From assembly GCA_030737875.1 (NCBI GenBank), contig CM060922.1, forward strand, positions 230,868,335-230,932,334: DNA of 64,000 nucleotides, read 5' to 3'. Below the pieces are notes generated by a model. The model saw nothing but the letters and a program-made list of their open reading frames with translations. It had not been told where the DNA came from and made no database searches. Source of the DNA: Allium sativum. Taxonomy: Eukaryota; Streptophyta; Magnoliopsida; Asparagales; Amaryllidaceae. Of the stretch, positions 1-10,588 are shown piece by piece. Every line of letters starts with the position of its first letter. Position 1 is the first letter of the stretch. The position numbers and the translations under genes are program-made.

Positions 1-1285
1 CGGATGTTTGGGGAGGTGGTGCGGCAGTTTCAGGCGATGAGGCGGGGAGTTTCGGGTATGGGTGGAAAGAGGAGGAGGGCTACGGAGTTGTCACTGCAAT
101 GGGGTCTGAAGAGAAATGAAGAAGGAGGAAATGGAGGAGGAAGAATCGGAGTTGCGTGGCCATTGAAATAGGAAGACGGCGGCTGTAGTGTATAGGGTAT
201 TAGGGTTTCGTATACAAAACAGTATACGGTATTTATACTGTATTTTTCTCTTTTAATTTATTTAATTCAAAAATTTATGTTTATCAATACGAACACCAAA
301 TCAAACCTAAAGAGTGTCGCCCATAGCTAAACACCCCCATTCCGGACGTAATGAATATGTTTCGTAACTCAATTTGGCTGTTACGGTATGTTTTTCTTTA
401 AATTTAATTATAAATCTTTTAATTATTAAATTTGAACGTACATTTTTAAATTACCGAGGCCACATACGAAATCTAAAAATTCCAGAAAAATTATTTCTGG
501 ATTTCTTTTATCGATACGGTCCTAACAAGACTAATTTCGTCGAATTCTGAGACTGTTTGAAAAATGGCCAATTTCTGGTTGACCCAATTTGACTGAAATG
601 GACAAAACACGTTTTTCTTTGCCACGCGAACATATTAATTCGAAAAATTCTGAAAATAGAAACCTAGCAATAATTAAACATTCCGGTTCCAACAAAAGTG
701 GTTTCGTCGAAAACGGAGGTCGGTTGAAAAATGCTATTTTTAAGGCAAATATATTTAATATTAAAAATACGTTTTTAAACAAATAATTTTTGAAACTCGA
801 AATATATAAGTGTTTACTGTTTTCCAATGCAGAAATGTCATTCCGAACTCAATGGAAGTGGTTTCGAGTCGAAATTCCTTCATATGTGAAAAGTAGCCTT
901 TCGGGCCATATATAATATATATATAAATTCTACAACGACCTTTCTAAAAATTGAATTGGCCATAACTTTTGATTTCCGCAATGAAATTTCAATTTTTCCG
1001 ATTCGTTAGAAAGATATTTTTAAATAGATTCTAATATTTTTGGTTTCACTAAAATCCGTTAAATTTTGCGTCCTGTATGGTCAGTCAAAGTTCAAGTTTG
1101 ACTTTTCAAAATACCGCGCTATTTCTAACTCTTTTTATAATTAAAATTAAATTATTCATTCTAACTTCGATTTAAATCAACTTTCAATAATTTTTATTTT
1201 AAATAAATTATTTTAAATAACAAAAACTCATTAAAATCACTTAAAATAAAATTTTAAATTGGCCCCAAAAATCAGGGTTGTTACA
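1..1285 (-). mobile_element. Relic LTR (promoter-side part), minus-strand orientation
   Basis: This stretch resembles the end of element B's LTR (about 37370-38169) in the same order: the CCCCCATTCCG block, the 'ATGTTTCGTA' block, 'GATACGGTCC..AACAA', 'GTGGTTTCGTCGA', and the AT-rich tail that closes with a TTACA terminus at 1281-1285. It is clearly diverged from element B, so it belongs to an older or sister family. Its other end lies outside the window. The polypurine tract and internal region that should follow an LTR terminus are missing; the sequence jumps directly into the middle of a different element's LTR. Short ORFs here (for example 531-827 minus) match nothing I recognise. Confidence 0.75.
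230..237 (-). promoter_or_regulatory. Putative TATA box of the relic LTR
   Basis: On the minus strand this reads TATAAATA, about 1.05 kb from the LTR's sense-strand start at 1285, where a U3 promoter would sit. It lies inside a short perfect inverted repeat (ACAGTATA at 220-227 with its complement TATACTGT). Confidence 0.4.
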
Positions 1286-2251
1286 GATACACCCTATTGT
1301 GGAGCCGACAAAGGGTATTTGTGTATTAGGGAGCCGATCGCTTGGGGTAGGGTTTTAGGGTACACTTAGTTCTGTCTGTTTTTGTTGGTACCGTCTGTTC
1401 CTGATGGGTGGCAACACCCGTCTGTTTCTGCGTGGTACAGTCTGTTCGGGTGGTAAAGGCCCAATTTCTAGTGTACACCTAATTCTACATTCTGTTTCCG
1501 TAGGGATTAATCTGACTGTTTCTGTTCGGGTGGTAAAGGCCCTTTATTAATATTCTATTTCTGTCTGTTTTTGTTCGGGTGGTAAAGGCCCATTATCAGT
1601 ATTCTGCTTCTGTCTGTTTCTTTATGTTTCTGTGGAAATTATTTTGTTTCTGTTTCTGTTTCTGCTTCAGTTTAGACATTAGGGTGACACCTAATCCTGT
1701 TATACTAGTATTAGTGCAGAGAAGTGAAAAGCAAAAGCTTACATCATTCTGTTCTTTTTCTATTTAACCTAAGTATATCTGCTACTCCTATTACTGTTAT
1801 CTCACATCCAGTTTTATTTTCATGTCATTATTATTATCATATGTTCATATGCTGAAAGTCACTGGACTTGCCAGACTTTATGTCTGACCTTGCTTGTTTT
1901 CGCCACTTTTTCTTCCGTTTCCCCCCAGGTTTTCCGAGGAGGGAATACTTTAGCTTGATCCGGATTCCTTCTGCTTGAAGTGCTTAAAGTATGGCTTGGC
2001 TCTTTATAGCTTCTGTTCTGTGGGGATTATGATTTTAAAGTTTTGTACTATGATGATTTTCTGAACAAGACTGATATTTATGTACTTGAGTTTTTGGTAA
2101 AGATGTAACCAAACCGATTCCTGTTTTCCGCTGTAATAAAGTTATAGTATTGTTTATCTGTCTTGTAAATTTCTGTTCTGTCTACTAAAACACTCCACCA
2201 AAGTTAAGGCATTCCCTTTGTGAGTGACCTTAATGGAGGTGGGGTGTTACA
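1286..2251 (+). repeat. LTR 1 of the array, 5'-truncated
   Basis: This matches the last ~950 bp of the full LTRs, beginning at 'GATACACCCTATTG' (compare 7006 onward), and ends GGGGTGTTACA. About 2.6 kb of 5' LTR including the promoter is missing. The retained part contains repeated 'TTCGGGTGGTAAAGGCCC' modules within TCTGTT-rich sequence. Confidence 0.85.
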
Positions 2252-2253
2252 CT

Positions 2254-2265
2254 TGGTATTAGAGC
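2254..2265 (+). other. Primer binding site, copy 1 (one mismatch)
   Basis: TGGTATTAGAGC lies two bases after the LTR end and matches the initiator tRNA-Met 3' end except for one C-to-T change. Copies 2 and 3 keep TGGTATCAGAGC. Confidence 0.8.
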
Positions 2266-2435
2266 TGAAGGTTACCAGATTAGATAAAAAAAGTTTTTTT
2301 GAAAACTATTTTCAAAAAAGTTTTAAAAGGAAGTATTTTCAAAAATAAAGTTTATTTTGAAAAACATAATCCCTAGAAAAGCCGTATATCTATCTTTTCC
2401 GTTCTCCGTTTTAAATCTTTTTCTTTCATTCCAGC

Positions 2436-3302
2436 ATGTCTGGGAATCTCAACTTTCCAGAGGGCGTGCCAATACCTGGCTAGTTCAGGAGGTACTTAGA
2501 GGCTAGGGCCAACGATGCAGGCCCAGCAGATAATCCTCCTCCAGCTGCAGCAATTCCTCCTCCTCCGCCCCCTCTTTGTGCAATTGCTTTTTCAAAGATC
2601 TGTAAAGATTTTAGGGCCATGGGTGGAAAGGATTTCAAGGGAACTGAATCATTCATAGAAGCGAGGAACTGGCTTAAGGAAACTGAGGATCTGTTCATTA
2701 TTTTCGAGGTGGACGATAGGCAGAAGGTACAATTGGCGGCTTCCTATTGGTGGGAAGCCACTAACGCTGAGAGGCCAGTTGAAACATGGATGGATTTCAA
2801 AACAAGGTTTGAGATGAAATTCCTCTCGCAAGCTGAACGAAGTCTACAACTGGAAAAGTTCTTATCTCTCAAGCAATGAAGTATGACGGTCAGGGAATAC
2901 GTCAATCAGTTCAATCAACTGGCTAGGTTCGGGCTAGATTTAGTCAACACCCAGCATAAAATGACCCTCCGCTTTGTTAAGGGATTGAACGAGCCACTGC
3001 ACAGCCTATCCATGACCAATGTACCCATGGGAGCTACTTATGAGAGTTTGGTGGATATGGCACTACTGCACGAGGAAGACAATGACAAGAAGGAGGCAAA
3101 GAAGGAAGAACCACAGAACAAGAAAGCAAGGCCCAAAAAGGAAACACAAAAGAAGGGTGAAAAGTTTGAAGATAAGAAGGAGAAAAAGTGCTTTACTTGT
3201 GGAAGCTCGACTCATCTGAACAAGGATTGCAGAAAAAGAAAGGCCACTTGCTTCAACTGTGGTGAGATGGGACATTTCACAAGGGACTGTCCGAAGAAAT
3301 GA
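2436..3302 (+). pseudogene. gag: Gag polyprotein, array copy 1 (broken)
   Basis: Gag packages element RNA into virus-like particles. The start ATG at 2436 follows a pyrimidine-rich leader. The order is a short N-terminus, a proline run (about residues 35-45), the Ty3-type gag core with its tryptophan pair (SYWWE), a lysine/glutamate-rich hinge, then two zinc knuckles, CFTCGSSTHLNKDC and CFNCGEMGHFTRDC, both with intact CX2CX4HX4C spacing. Breaks: TAG at codon 16 (2481-2483), TGA at 2877-2879, an in-frame 21-base deletion before SYWWE relative to copies 2 and 3, and a TGA at 3300-3302 that ends the frame 22 codons earlier than in the other copies (aligned end at 3368). This is the only copy with a complete first zinc knuckle. 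Not functional as it stands. Confidence 0.85.
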
Positions 3303-4389
3303 GGGCAAGGGCAGAGGGCAGGACCAACTTCTAGAAGGCAGGTGAACACTCTCGAGGCTAGTGGATAAGATAGAAATAGGAAAACTTTCTGTAGGAGGTT
3401 TAATTTCTTTATCTGATTTCTGAGTTAAAACTCTTTTTTGATTCTAGTATTTCGATTTTGTAATCGATACTCTGCACTTGAATACTAGTAATGTTTCTGA
3501 TTTCGCTGTTGACTCAGACCCATAAGGGTTATGACTCATCTAAGCTTGGTAAATTGGGTATCTGTGTTGAGCGAAAAGTTGACAATTGACGCATACATTC
3601 TGGGTTTTTATCATGCATAGTTTCCTAAGAATCATTTAGTAATCTGATATGTACCGGTAATCTGTAAATATCTAAATATTTCTGATTAGGTTAAGATTTC
3701 CAGTTTTGACATTGTCTAAAGAGGGCAATCCTCTGGGTTTCAATCCGATGTTGATTTCGGTCTTTGGGGTTGATACTTAGGGGAGTTTGTCTCTCAACCA
3801 AGGTTTAAGGGAAACCAAGTTTTTGTTTTATCTGTACTCGCTTCCATCATTCGACTATCGATGGAATCTTCAAACTTTAGATAGAAACTGATGGGTGTAA
3901 ACATGTATTTGAGACATGTTATGTTTGATGGTTGCAAGTGGTTGCTAGTGGTTGCAGGTGGATGCATATACACACACTAGGTACTAGATCGGCTCGAAAA
4001 CACTCTCTTACTGCATATGAATGTGTGAGCATTTTCAATTTCTGTGAATGCAAAATGATTGACTCATCACATGGATGCTGCATATGAATGAATGGTTTTC
4101 GCTCGTATAAGAATGATATGTATCAAATAGGAAAATTGCATACATGTTGGACTCATGGCACTAACATAATTCGCATTAAATTGGTCAACTGAATCAGTGG
4201 ACCGCCTAATCTTTGCATTAGATAAGGAACATATACACACACTTTTGCATATGTTCATACAACATTAGAAGTTTTCTAAGGACAATGGATGCTTGTGGAT
4301 GATGGTTGAGTAGATGGATGACTGGAAGGTAGGACACATTCTTCTCAACTTGAAGATTTTGGGGACGAAATCCTTTAAGGAGGGGAGAA
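3303..4389 (+). other. Post-gag tail and polypurine tract, copy 1
   Basis: About 1.1 kb without coding potential separates gag from the next LTR. It contains a micro-repeat of GTGGTTGCA-like words (about 3928-3967) and ends in the polypurine tract AAGGAGGGGAGAA at 4377-4389, immediately before the LTR. The phrase 'GGGGACGAAATCCTTTAAGG' just upstream is the usual chromovirus 3' end. No protease, RT or integrase motif is visible. Confidence 0.7.
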
Positions 4390-4668
4390 TGTAACACCCC
4401 GTATTTTTTGCGATTGTATAAGTAACAAACCAGAGAATAATTAATTTTTAAAATAAGAATCGAGGGAAACGGGTTGCGCCATTGCGTTCGTCTCGAAATT
4501 CTGCTTGGAAATGTCCGAGTTTTCGAGAAACGGAGTCCGTATGAGGGAGATATGGCCCTCCGAAGTTTCAGAGAATTTCAGAATCGAAAACAGCTCAAAA
4601 TTCAAATTCGAAATTCGAATTCAAACCCAGAATCGGGCTGGGAGGGAAATTTCCCGCCCAGGAACCAG

Positions 4669-4774
4669 GTCGACTGGGTGGTCGACAGGGTAGTCGACCT
4701 CCCCAAGGCCAGGTCAAGCAAAGTGTCGACCTGGGGGGACCAGGTCGACCATAGTGTCGACCTGGGGGTCGACC
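4669..4774 (+). promoter_or_regulatory. GTCGAC palindrome cluster upstream of TATA (LTR 2)
   Basis: Seven copies of the 6-bp palindrome GTCGAC start at 4669, 4681, 4693, 4725, 4744, 4756 and 4769, several extended to CAGGTCGACC or GGTCGACCTG, so the block can fold on itself in many ways. It ends about 80 bp upstream of the TATA box. A regulatory role is inference from position and from conservation in all three complete LTRs. Confidence 0.6.
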
Positions 4775-4856
4775 TGCTCCCGAAACCCACTTTCTGAACC
4801 TGATGCATTCTGATGTATTTAGACTCGTTTTCTGTCTAGATTCGTCCACCTAATCC

Positions 4857-4864
4857 TATTTAAA
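4857..4864 (+). promoter_or_regulatory. Putative TATA box, LTR 2
   Basis: TATTTAAA is followed by C-rich sequence and a polypyrimidine stretch. The motif and position (about 470 bp into the LTR) recur in LTRs 3 and 4. Confidence 0.55.
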
Positions 4865-7800
4865 CACCCCCAGACCTCACTTTCTCTCCACACCATTTCA
4901 TTCTGCCTATGCTCTGCCTCTGTTCTAATTAAAATAAAAATGGTGTCCCAACTCTGCTGAAATCTGAAATGGGACAGGGACTAAAGCATCTTCTTCCAAT
5001 CTGATTGAAATTAAAAGAGAACAATTGCAACTCTTCTTCTTCTTTAATCCAATCAAGGCAAGTGCAGTTATTTTCCGATATAAACTTTAATTTTGATTGT
5101 GACATGATTGTAACTCTGAATTTGAGGTTATGTATGTTCTGTTCTGCTTGGATCTATCCTATTCTGTATCTCTTTCTTCTTTTTGTTCTATAGCCTGGCT
5201 ACCACGAGCCTGCGCCAAATCTCATAAGAGATTAACGCACGAACGTTGAAAATAATGAATGATGGCATAAATAGGGCATGGCTAATCTGTGACTGATTTA
5301 AGAAAAAGGACATAGGTTGTAGACTAGATTTAGATCTATGCATATTCTGTGAATTGGAAGAAGAGGAACCATTGTATGTTAACATGTGACTTTAGACATT
5401 GGACATAACACATATTTTTGAATTAAGATCTGTTATAATTTAAAGTTCTAGATTGTTGGGCATATTGTTTATATAACAATTCATGACTTGAGATAAAAAG
5501 AGAATATGACTTAGGTGTGAAAATCTATATTAAGATTTGATAACTATTAAATGAGAATAACACCTAAGTGGGAGATTTTTGAATATATGACATGCATTGA
5601 AATCGATGGCAATATTTGGTATAATTTATATGTGAATCTCTTGTACTAGGAAAGTTTAACTAAATTTGGGACATGTGTAATATGGTGAATTATGACCATA
5701 ATCTGTGCCATGTAAATTCAATGCAAACGTGGGATATATGATCATATTGTGAATCATGACAACTATTTAGGCATGCAAACTTAGGCCAAATTTACAATTA
5801 GTCAAGATATGTTTATGAAACTTTAAGGAAAGATTAAATCTGTTATATTGCCTAATCTACTAGTTCTGTTATATTGCCTAATTTGCTAGTTCTGCTATAT
5901 TGCCCAATCTGCTAGATCTGTTCATCTGCTAAATCTGTCATCTGCTAAGTCTTCTGAAAATGCCTCATCTGTTATATATTAAATATGCTAAATTGCTTAA
6001 TCTGCTAAATCCGTTAAGTCGCCTAATCTGCGAAACCTGTTGTCTGCTATATCTATTGAGTAGAAATATTTAGTCTGTTATTGACCTAATCTGAATTGGC
6101 TATAGTTATGAATAATTGACATGTATATTAGGCGTGGGCATAAATGGTAAATTATTAATTAATTTGCCGCAAAGATAAATATGGCTAACTCGAGGTTAGA
6201 ATGAGTTTGCAACGTAATTCTACCCGGAACCGCCTGACACATCCAGTGGCCGCGAACAATAGGTTCTACTTTGAGAAGTTAGTCATAACGTGCTTGATAC
6301 CCGGTTGGACTCAGTTTGTGGCAGAAACCTGCCCGGAACCAACCGGCCTAACCAGTAGCCGCAAACGGTCAATCTAATGTGAGAGGTCTGGGCATTAATA
6401 TTTAATTAATGAAAATCTGGGATAAATATGATATCCAAAACGTGTTGGGTGGATAGGGTTAAACCAACTAGACTGATGAAATTAATAAACCCGTTTTATG
6501 AATCTGTAGGCCCAATACAAAGTTAGACAATCTGTACGTATGTTAATCTGTAATCGACTAATCTGTAGGTCTGTTAATCTGTAATCGGTTAATCTGTAAT
6601 CTGTTAAATCCGTATATCCGATCCGTTAGTCTAAAAACTTGTCTGATCTATGAACTAGTTGATCTGAACTCTGTATGTCTGAACTTGTAAATCAATTAAT
6701 CTGAAGTCTGTTAGTCTGAGGACACAAGGTTAGGAGGGGAATTACTTGTGTCATCTGTTGTTTGGGACCCATATTAGTCAGTAACCCTTTCTGGTATCAA
6801 ATCTTTGACCCAACAGTAGGTAGGGTCCGGGCACGCTTACTAAACTAATTATAAGTGTTTCATTCTGATAATGGCGAGGGGTGTTGATGGTGCGTTCCAA
6901 CCGGGTCATGTGCGTGCATGGATCCCAGTCTGCCTCTGAGGATGTAAGACGCCGTGACATCTGTAAATAGGCCTGTGCCAATTGGTTGTTACTATAGGGA
7001 GTGATACACCCTATTGTGGAGCCGACACAGGGTATTTATGTATTAGGGAGCCGATCGCTTGGGGTAGGGTTTTAGGGTACACTTAGTTCTGTTTGTTTCT
7101 GTTGGTACCGTTTGTTTCTGTTAGGTGGCAACACCCGTCTGTTTCTGCGTGGTACTGTCTGTTCAGGTGGTAAAGGCCCAATTTCTAGTGTACACCTAAT
7201 TCTACATTCTGTTTCCATAGGGATTAATCTAACTGTTTCTGTTCGGGTGGTAAAGGCCCATTATTAATATTCTGTTTCTGTCTGTTTCTGTTCGGGTGGT
7301 AAAGGCCCATTATCAGCATTCTGCTTCTGTCCGTTTCTGTGGAAATTATTTTGTTCCTGTTTCTGCTTCAGTTTAGACATTAGGGTGACACCTAATCCTG
7401 TTATACTAGTATTAGTGCAGAGAAGTGAAAAGCAAAAGCTTACATCATTCTGTTCTTTTTCTATTTAACCTAAGTATATCTTCTACACCCATTACTGTTT
7501 TCTCGCATCCAGATTTGTTTTCATGTCATTATTATTATCATATGTTCATATGCTAAAAGTCACTGGACTTGCCGGACTTTATGTCTGACCTTGCTTGTTT
7601 TCGCCCCTTTTTCTTCCGTTTCCCCCCAGGTTTTCCAAGGAGGAATAATTTAGCTTGATCCAGATTCCTTCTGCTTGAAGTGCTTAAAGTATGGCTTGGC
7701 TCTTTATAGCTTCTGTTTTGTGGGGATTATGATTTTAAAGTTTTGTACTCTGATGATTTTCTGAACACGACTGATATTTATGTACTTGAGTTTTTGGTAA

Positions 7801-7953
7801 AGATGTAACCAAACTGATTCCTGTTTTCTGCTGTAATAAAGTTATAGTATTGTTTATCTGTCTTGTAAATTTTTGTTCTGTCTACTAAAACGCTCCACCA
7901 AAGTTAAGGCATTCTTTTTGTGAGCGACCTTAATGGAGGTGGGGTGTTACACT

Positions 7954-7965
7954 TGGTATCAGAGC
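7954..7965 (+). other. Primer binding site, copy 2
   Basis: TGGTATCAGAGC, two bases after the LTR end; a perfect 12-base match to the initiator tRNA-Met 3' end. Confidence 0.9.
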
Positions 7966-8137
7966 TGAAGGTTACCAGATTAGATAAAAAAAAAGTTTTT
8001 TTGAAAACTATTTTCAAAAAAGTTTTAAAAGGAAGTATTTTCAAAAATAAAGTTTATTTTGAAAAACATAATCCCCAGAAAAGCCATATATCTATCTTTT
8101 CCGTTCTCCGTTTTAAATCTTTTTCTTTCATTCCAAC

Positions 8138-9091
8138 ATGTCTGGGTATCTTAACTTTCCAGAGGGCGCGCCAATACCTAGCTGGTTCATGGGTTACTTA
8201 GAGGCTAGGGCCAACGATGCAGGCCCAGCAGATATTCCTCCTCCAGCTGCAGCAATTCCTCCTCCTCCGCCCACTCTTCGTGCAATTGCTTTTTCAAAGA
8301 TCTGTAAAGATTTTAGGGCCATGGGTAGAAAGGATTTCAAGGGAACTGAATCATTCGTAGAAGCGAGGAACTGGCTCAAGGAAACTGAGGATCTGTTCGT
8401 TATTTCTGAGGTGGACGATAGGCAGAAGGTACAATTGGCGGTATGGTTACTCAAGGACGAAGCTTCCTATTGGTGGGAAGTCACTAACGCCGAGAGGCCA
8501 GTTGAAACATGGATGGATTTCAGAACAAGTTTTGAGACGAATTTCCTCTCGTAAGATGAACGATGTCTACAACTGGAAAAGTTCTTATCTCTCAAGCAAG
8601 GAAGTGTGACGGTCAGGGAATACGTCAATCAGTTCATCCAACTGGCTAGGTTCGGGCAAGATTTATTCAATACCCAGCATATAAAGGCCCTCCGCTTTGT
8701 TAAGGGATTGAGCGAGCCACTGCACATCCTAGCCATGATCCATGTACCCATGGGAGCTACTTACGAGAGTTTGGTGGATATGGCACTACTGCACGAGGAA
8801 GAAAATGACAAGAAGGAGGCAAAGAAGGAAGAACCAAAGAACAAGAAAGCATGGCCCAAAAAGGAAACACAAAAGAAGGGTGAAAAGTATGAAGATAAGA
8901 AGGAGAAAAAGTGCTTTACTTGAGGAAGCTCGACTCATCTGAACAAGAATTACAGAAAAAGAAAGGGCACTTGCTTCAACTGTCGTGAGATGGGACATTT
9001 CACTAGGGACTGTCCGAAGAAACGAGGGCAAGGGCAGAGGGCAGGACCAACTTCTGGAAGGCAGGCGAACACTCTCGAGGCTAGTGGATAG
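8138..9091 (+). pseudogene. gag: Gag polyprotein, array copy 2 (broken)
   Basis: The 318-codon frame (stop included) runs from the ATG at 8138 to the TAG at 9089-9091. The first 138 codons are open and include the proline run and the gag core with the VWLLKDE segment missing from copy 1. A TAA at 8552-8554 interrupts the middle of the core; the frame then stays open to a TGA at 8921-8923 that replaces the second cysteine of the first zinc knuckle. The second knuckle reads CFNCREMGHFTRDC with all four ligands present. The lysine-rich hinge is retained. All breaks are single-base stops in one frame, so the gene decayed by point mutation. Confidence 0.85.
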
Positions 9092-10122
9092 GATAGAAAT
9101 AGGAAAACTTTCTATAGGCGGTTTAATTTCTTTATCTGATTTCTGAGTTAAAACTCTTTTCTGATTCTGGTATTTCGATTCCGTAATCGATACTCTGCAC
9201 TTGAATACTAGTATTGTTTCTGATTCCGCTGTAGACTCAAACTCATAAGGGTTATGACTCATCTAAGCTTGGTAAATTGGGTATCTGTGTTGAGCGTTAA
9301 GTTGACTATTGACGCATACCTTCTAGGTTTTTATCATGCTTAGTTTCCTAATAATCATTTCGTAATCTGATCTGTACCGGTAATCTGTAAATATCTGAAT
9401 ATTTCTGATTAGGTTGAGATTTCCAGTTTTGACATTGTCTAAAGAGGGTAATCCTCTGGGTGTCAATCCGATGTTGATTTCGGTCTTCAGGGTTGATACT
9501 TAAGGGAGTTTGTCTCTCAACCAAGGTTTAAGGGAAACCAAGTTTTTGTTTTATCTGTACTCGCTTCCATCATTCGACTATTGATCGAATCTTCAAACTT
9601 TAGGTAGAAACTGATGGGTGTAAACATGTGTTTGAGACATTTTATGTTTGATGGTTGCAAGTGGATGCAAGTGGTTGCTAGTGGTTGCTCGTGGATGCAT
9701 ATACACACAATAGGCACTAGATCGGCTCGAAAACACTCTCATACTGCATATGGATGTGTGAGCATTTTCAACTTCTGTGAATGCAAAATGATTGACTCAT
9801 CACATGGATGCTGCATATGAATGAATGGTTGTCACGCATATAAGAATGATATGTATCAAATAGGAAAATTGCATACATGTTGGACTCATGGCACTAACAT
9901 AATTCGCATTAAGGAGGTCAGCTGAATCAGTGGACCGCCTGATCTTTGCATTAGATAAGGAACATGTACACACACTTTTGCATATGTTTATACAACATTA
10001 GAAGTTTTCTAAGGACAATGGATGCTTGTGGATGATGGATGAGTAGATGGATGACTGGATGGTAGGACACATTCTTCTCAACTTGAAGATTTCGGGGACG
10101 AAATCCTTTAAGGAGGGGAGAA
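9092..10122 (+). other. Post-gag tail and polypurine tract, copy 2
   Basis: About 1 kb of non-coding sequence, collinear with the tail of copy 1. GTGGTTGCA-like micro-repeats lie at about 9653-9700. The polypurine tract AAGGAGGGGAGAA is at 10110-10122, directly before the LTR. I see no pol motif in any frame. Confidence 0.7.
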
Positions 10123-10403
10123 TGTAACACCCCGTATTTTCTGTGATCGTATAAGTAACAAACCAGAGAATAATTAATTTTTAAAATAAGAATCAAGGGA
10201 AACGGAATGGGCCATTGCGTTCATCTCGAAATTCTTCTTGGAAACGAGTCCGAGTTTTCGAGAAACGGAGTCCGTATGAGGGAGATATGGCCCTCCGAAG
10301 TTTCAGAGAATTTCAGAATCGAAAACAACTAGAAATTTGAATTCGAAATTTGAATTCAAACCCAGAAGCGGGCTGGGCGGGAAATTTCCCGCCCAGGACC
10401 TAG

Positions 10404-10497
10404 GTCGACTGGGTAGTCGACCTCCCCAGGGCCAGGTCGACCATATTGTCGACCTGGGGGGACCAGGTCGACCATAGTGTCAACCTGGGGGGTCGAC
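10404..10497 (+). promoter_or_regulatory. GTCGAC palindrome cluster (LTR 3)
   Basis: Six intact GTCGAC sites (10404, 10416, 10436, 10448, 10467, 10492) and one decayed to GTCAAC (10479). Spacing resembles LTR 2, with a short unit lost near the start. Confidence 0.6.
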
Positions 10498-10580
10498 CTG
10501 CTCCCGAAACCCACTTTCTGAACCTGATGCATTCTGATGTATTTAGACTCGTTTTCTGTCTAGATTCGTCCGCCTAATCC

Positions 10581-10588
10581 TATTTAAA
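10581..10588 (+). promoter_or_regulatory. Putative TATA box, LTR 3
   Basis: TATTTAAA, collinear with the box in LTR 2. Confidence 0.55.

Larger units (their letters stand above)
4390..7951 (+). repeat. LTR 2 of the array (full length, 3562 bp)
   Basis: Begins TGTAACACCCCG and ends GGGGTGTTACA, the complementary termini typical of this group. The order is a promoter block with GTCGAC palindromes and TATA box, an AT-rich middle, a region saturated with short TCTG/AATCTG words (about 5830-6100 and 6480-6720), a block shared with element C ('CCGGAACC..ACCGGCCTAAC', about 6200-6400), and the 'CGGGTGGTAAAGGCCC' modules. Small ORFs inside it have no counterpart I recognise. Confidence 0.9.

Noticed and set aside
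1340..1365. Telomere-like TTTAGGG
   Set aside because: A single occurrence in the text GGGGTAGGGTTTTAGGG, repeated only because the LTR is repeated. No tandem TTTAGGG run, so not telomeric.
2251..2270. tRNA-like TGGTATCAGAGC sequences as possible tRNA genes
   Set aside because: They are 12-13-base primer binding sites directly after LTR ends; there is no cloverleaf.
3019..3308. Lysine/arginine-rich and leucine-rich ORFs overlapping the gag hinge on both strands
   Set aside because: Shadows of the gag lysine/glutamate codon run in other frames; repeated at each gag copy.
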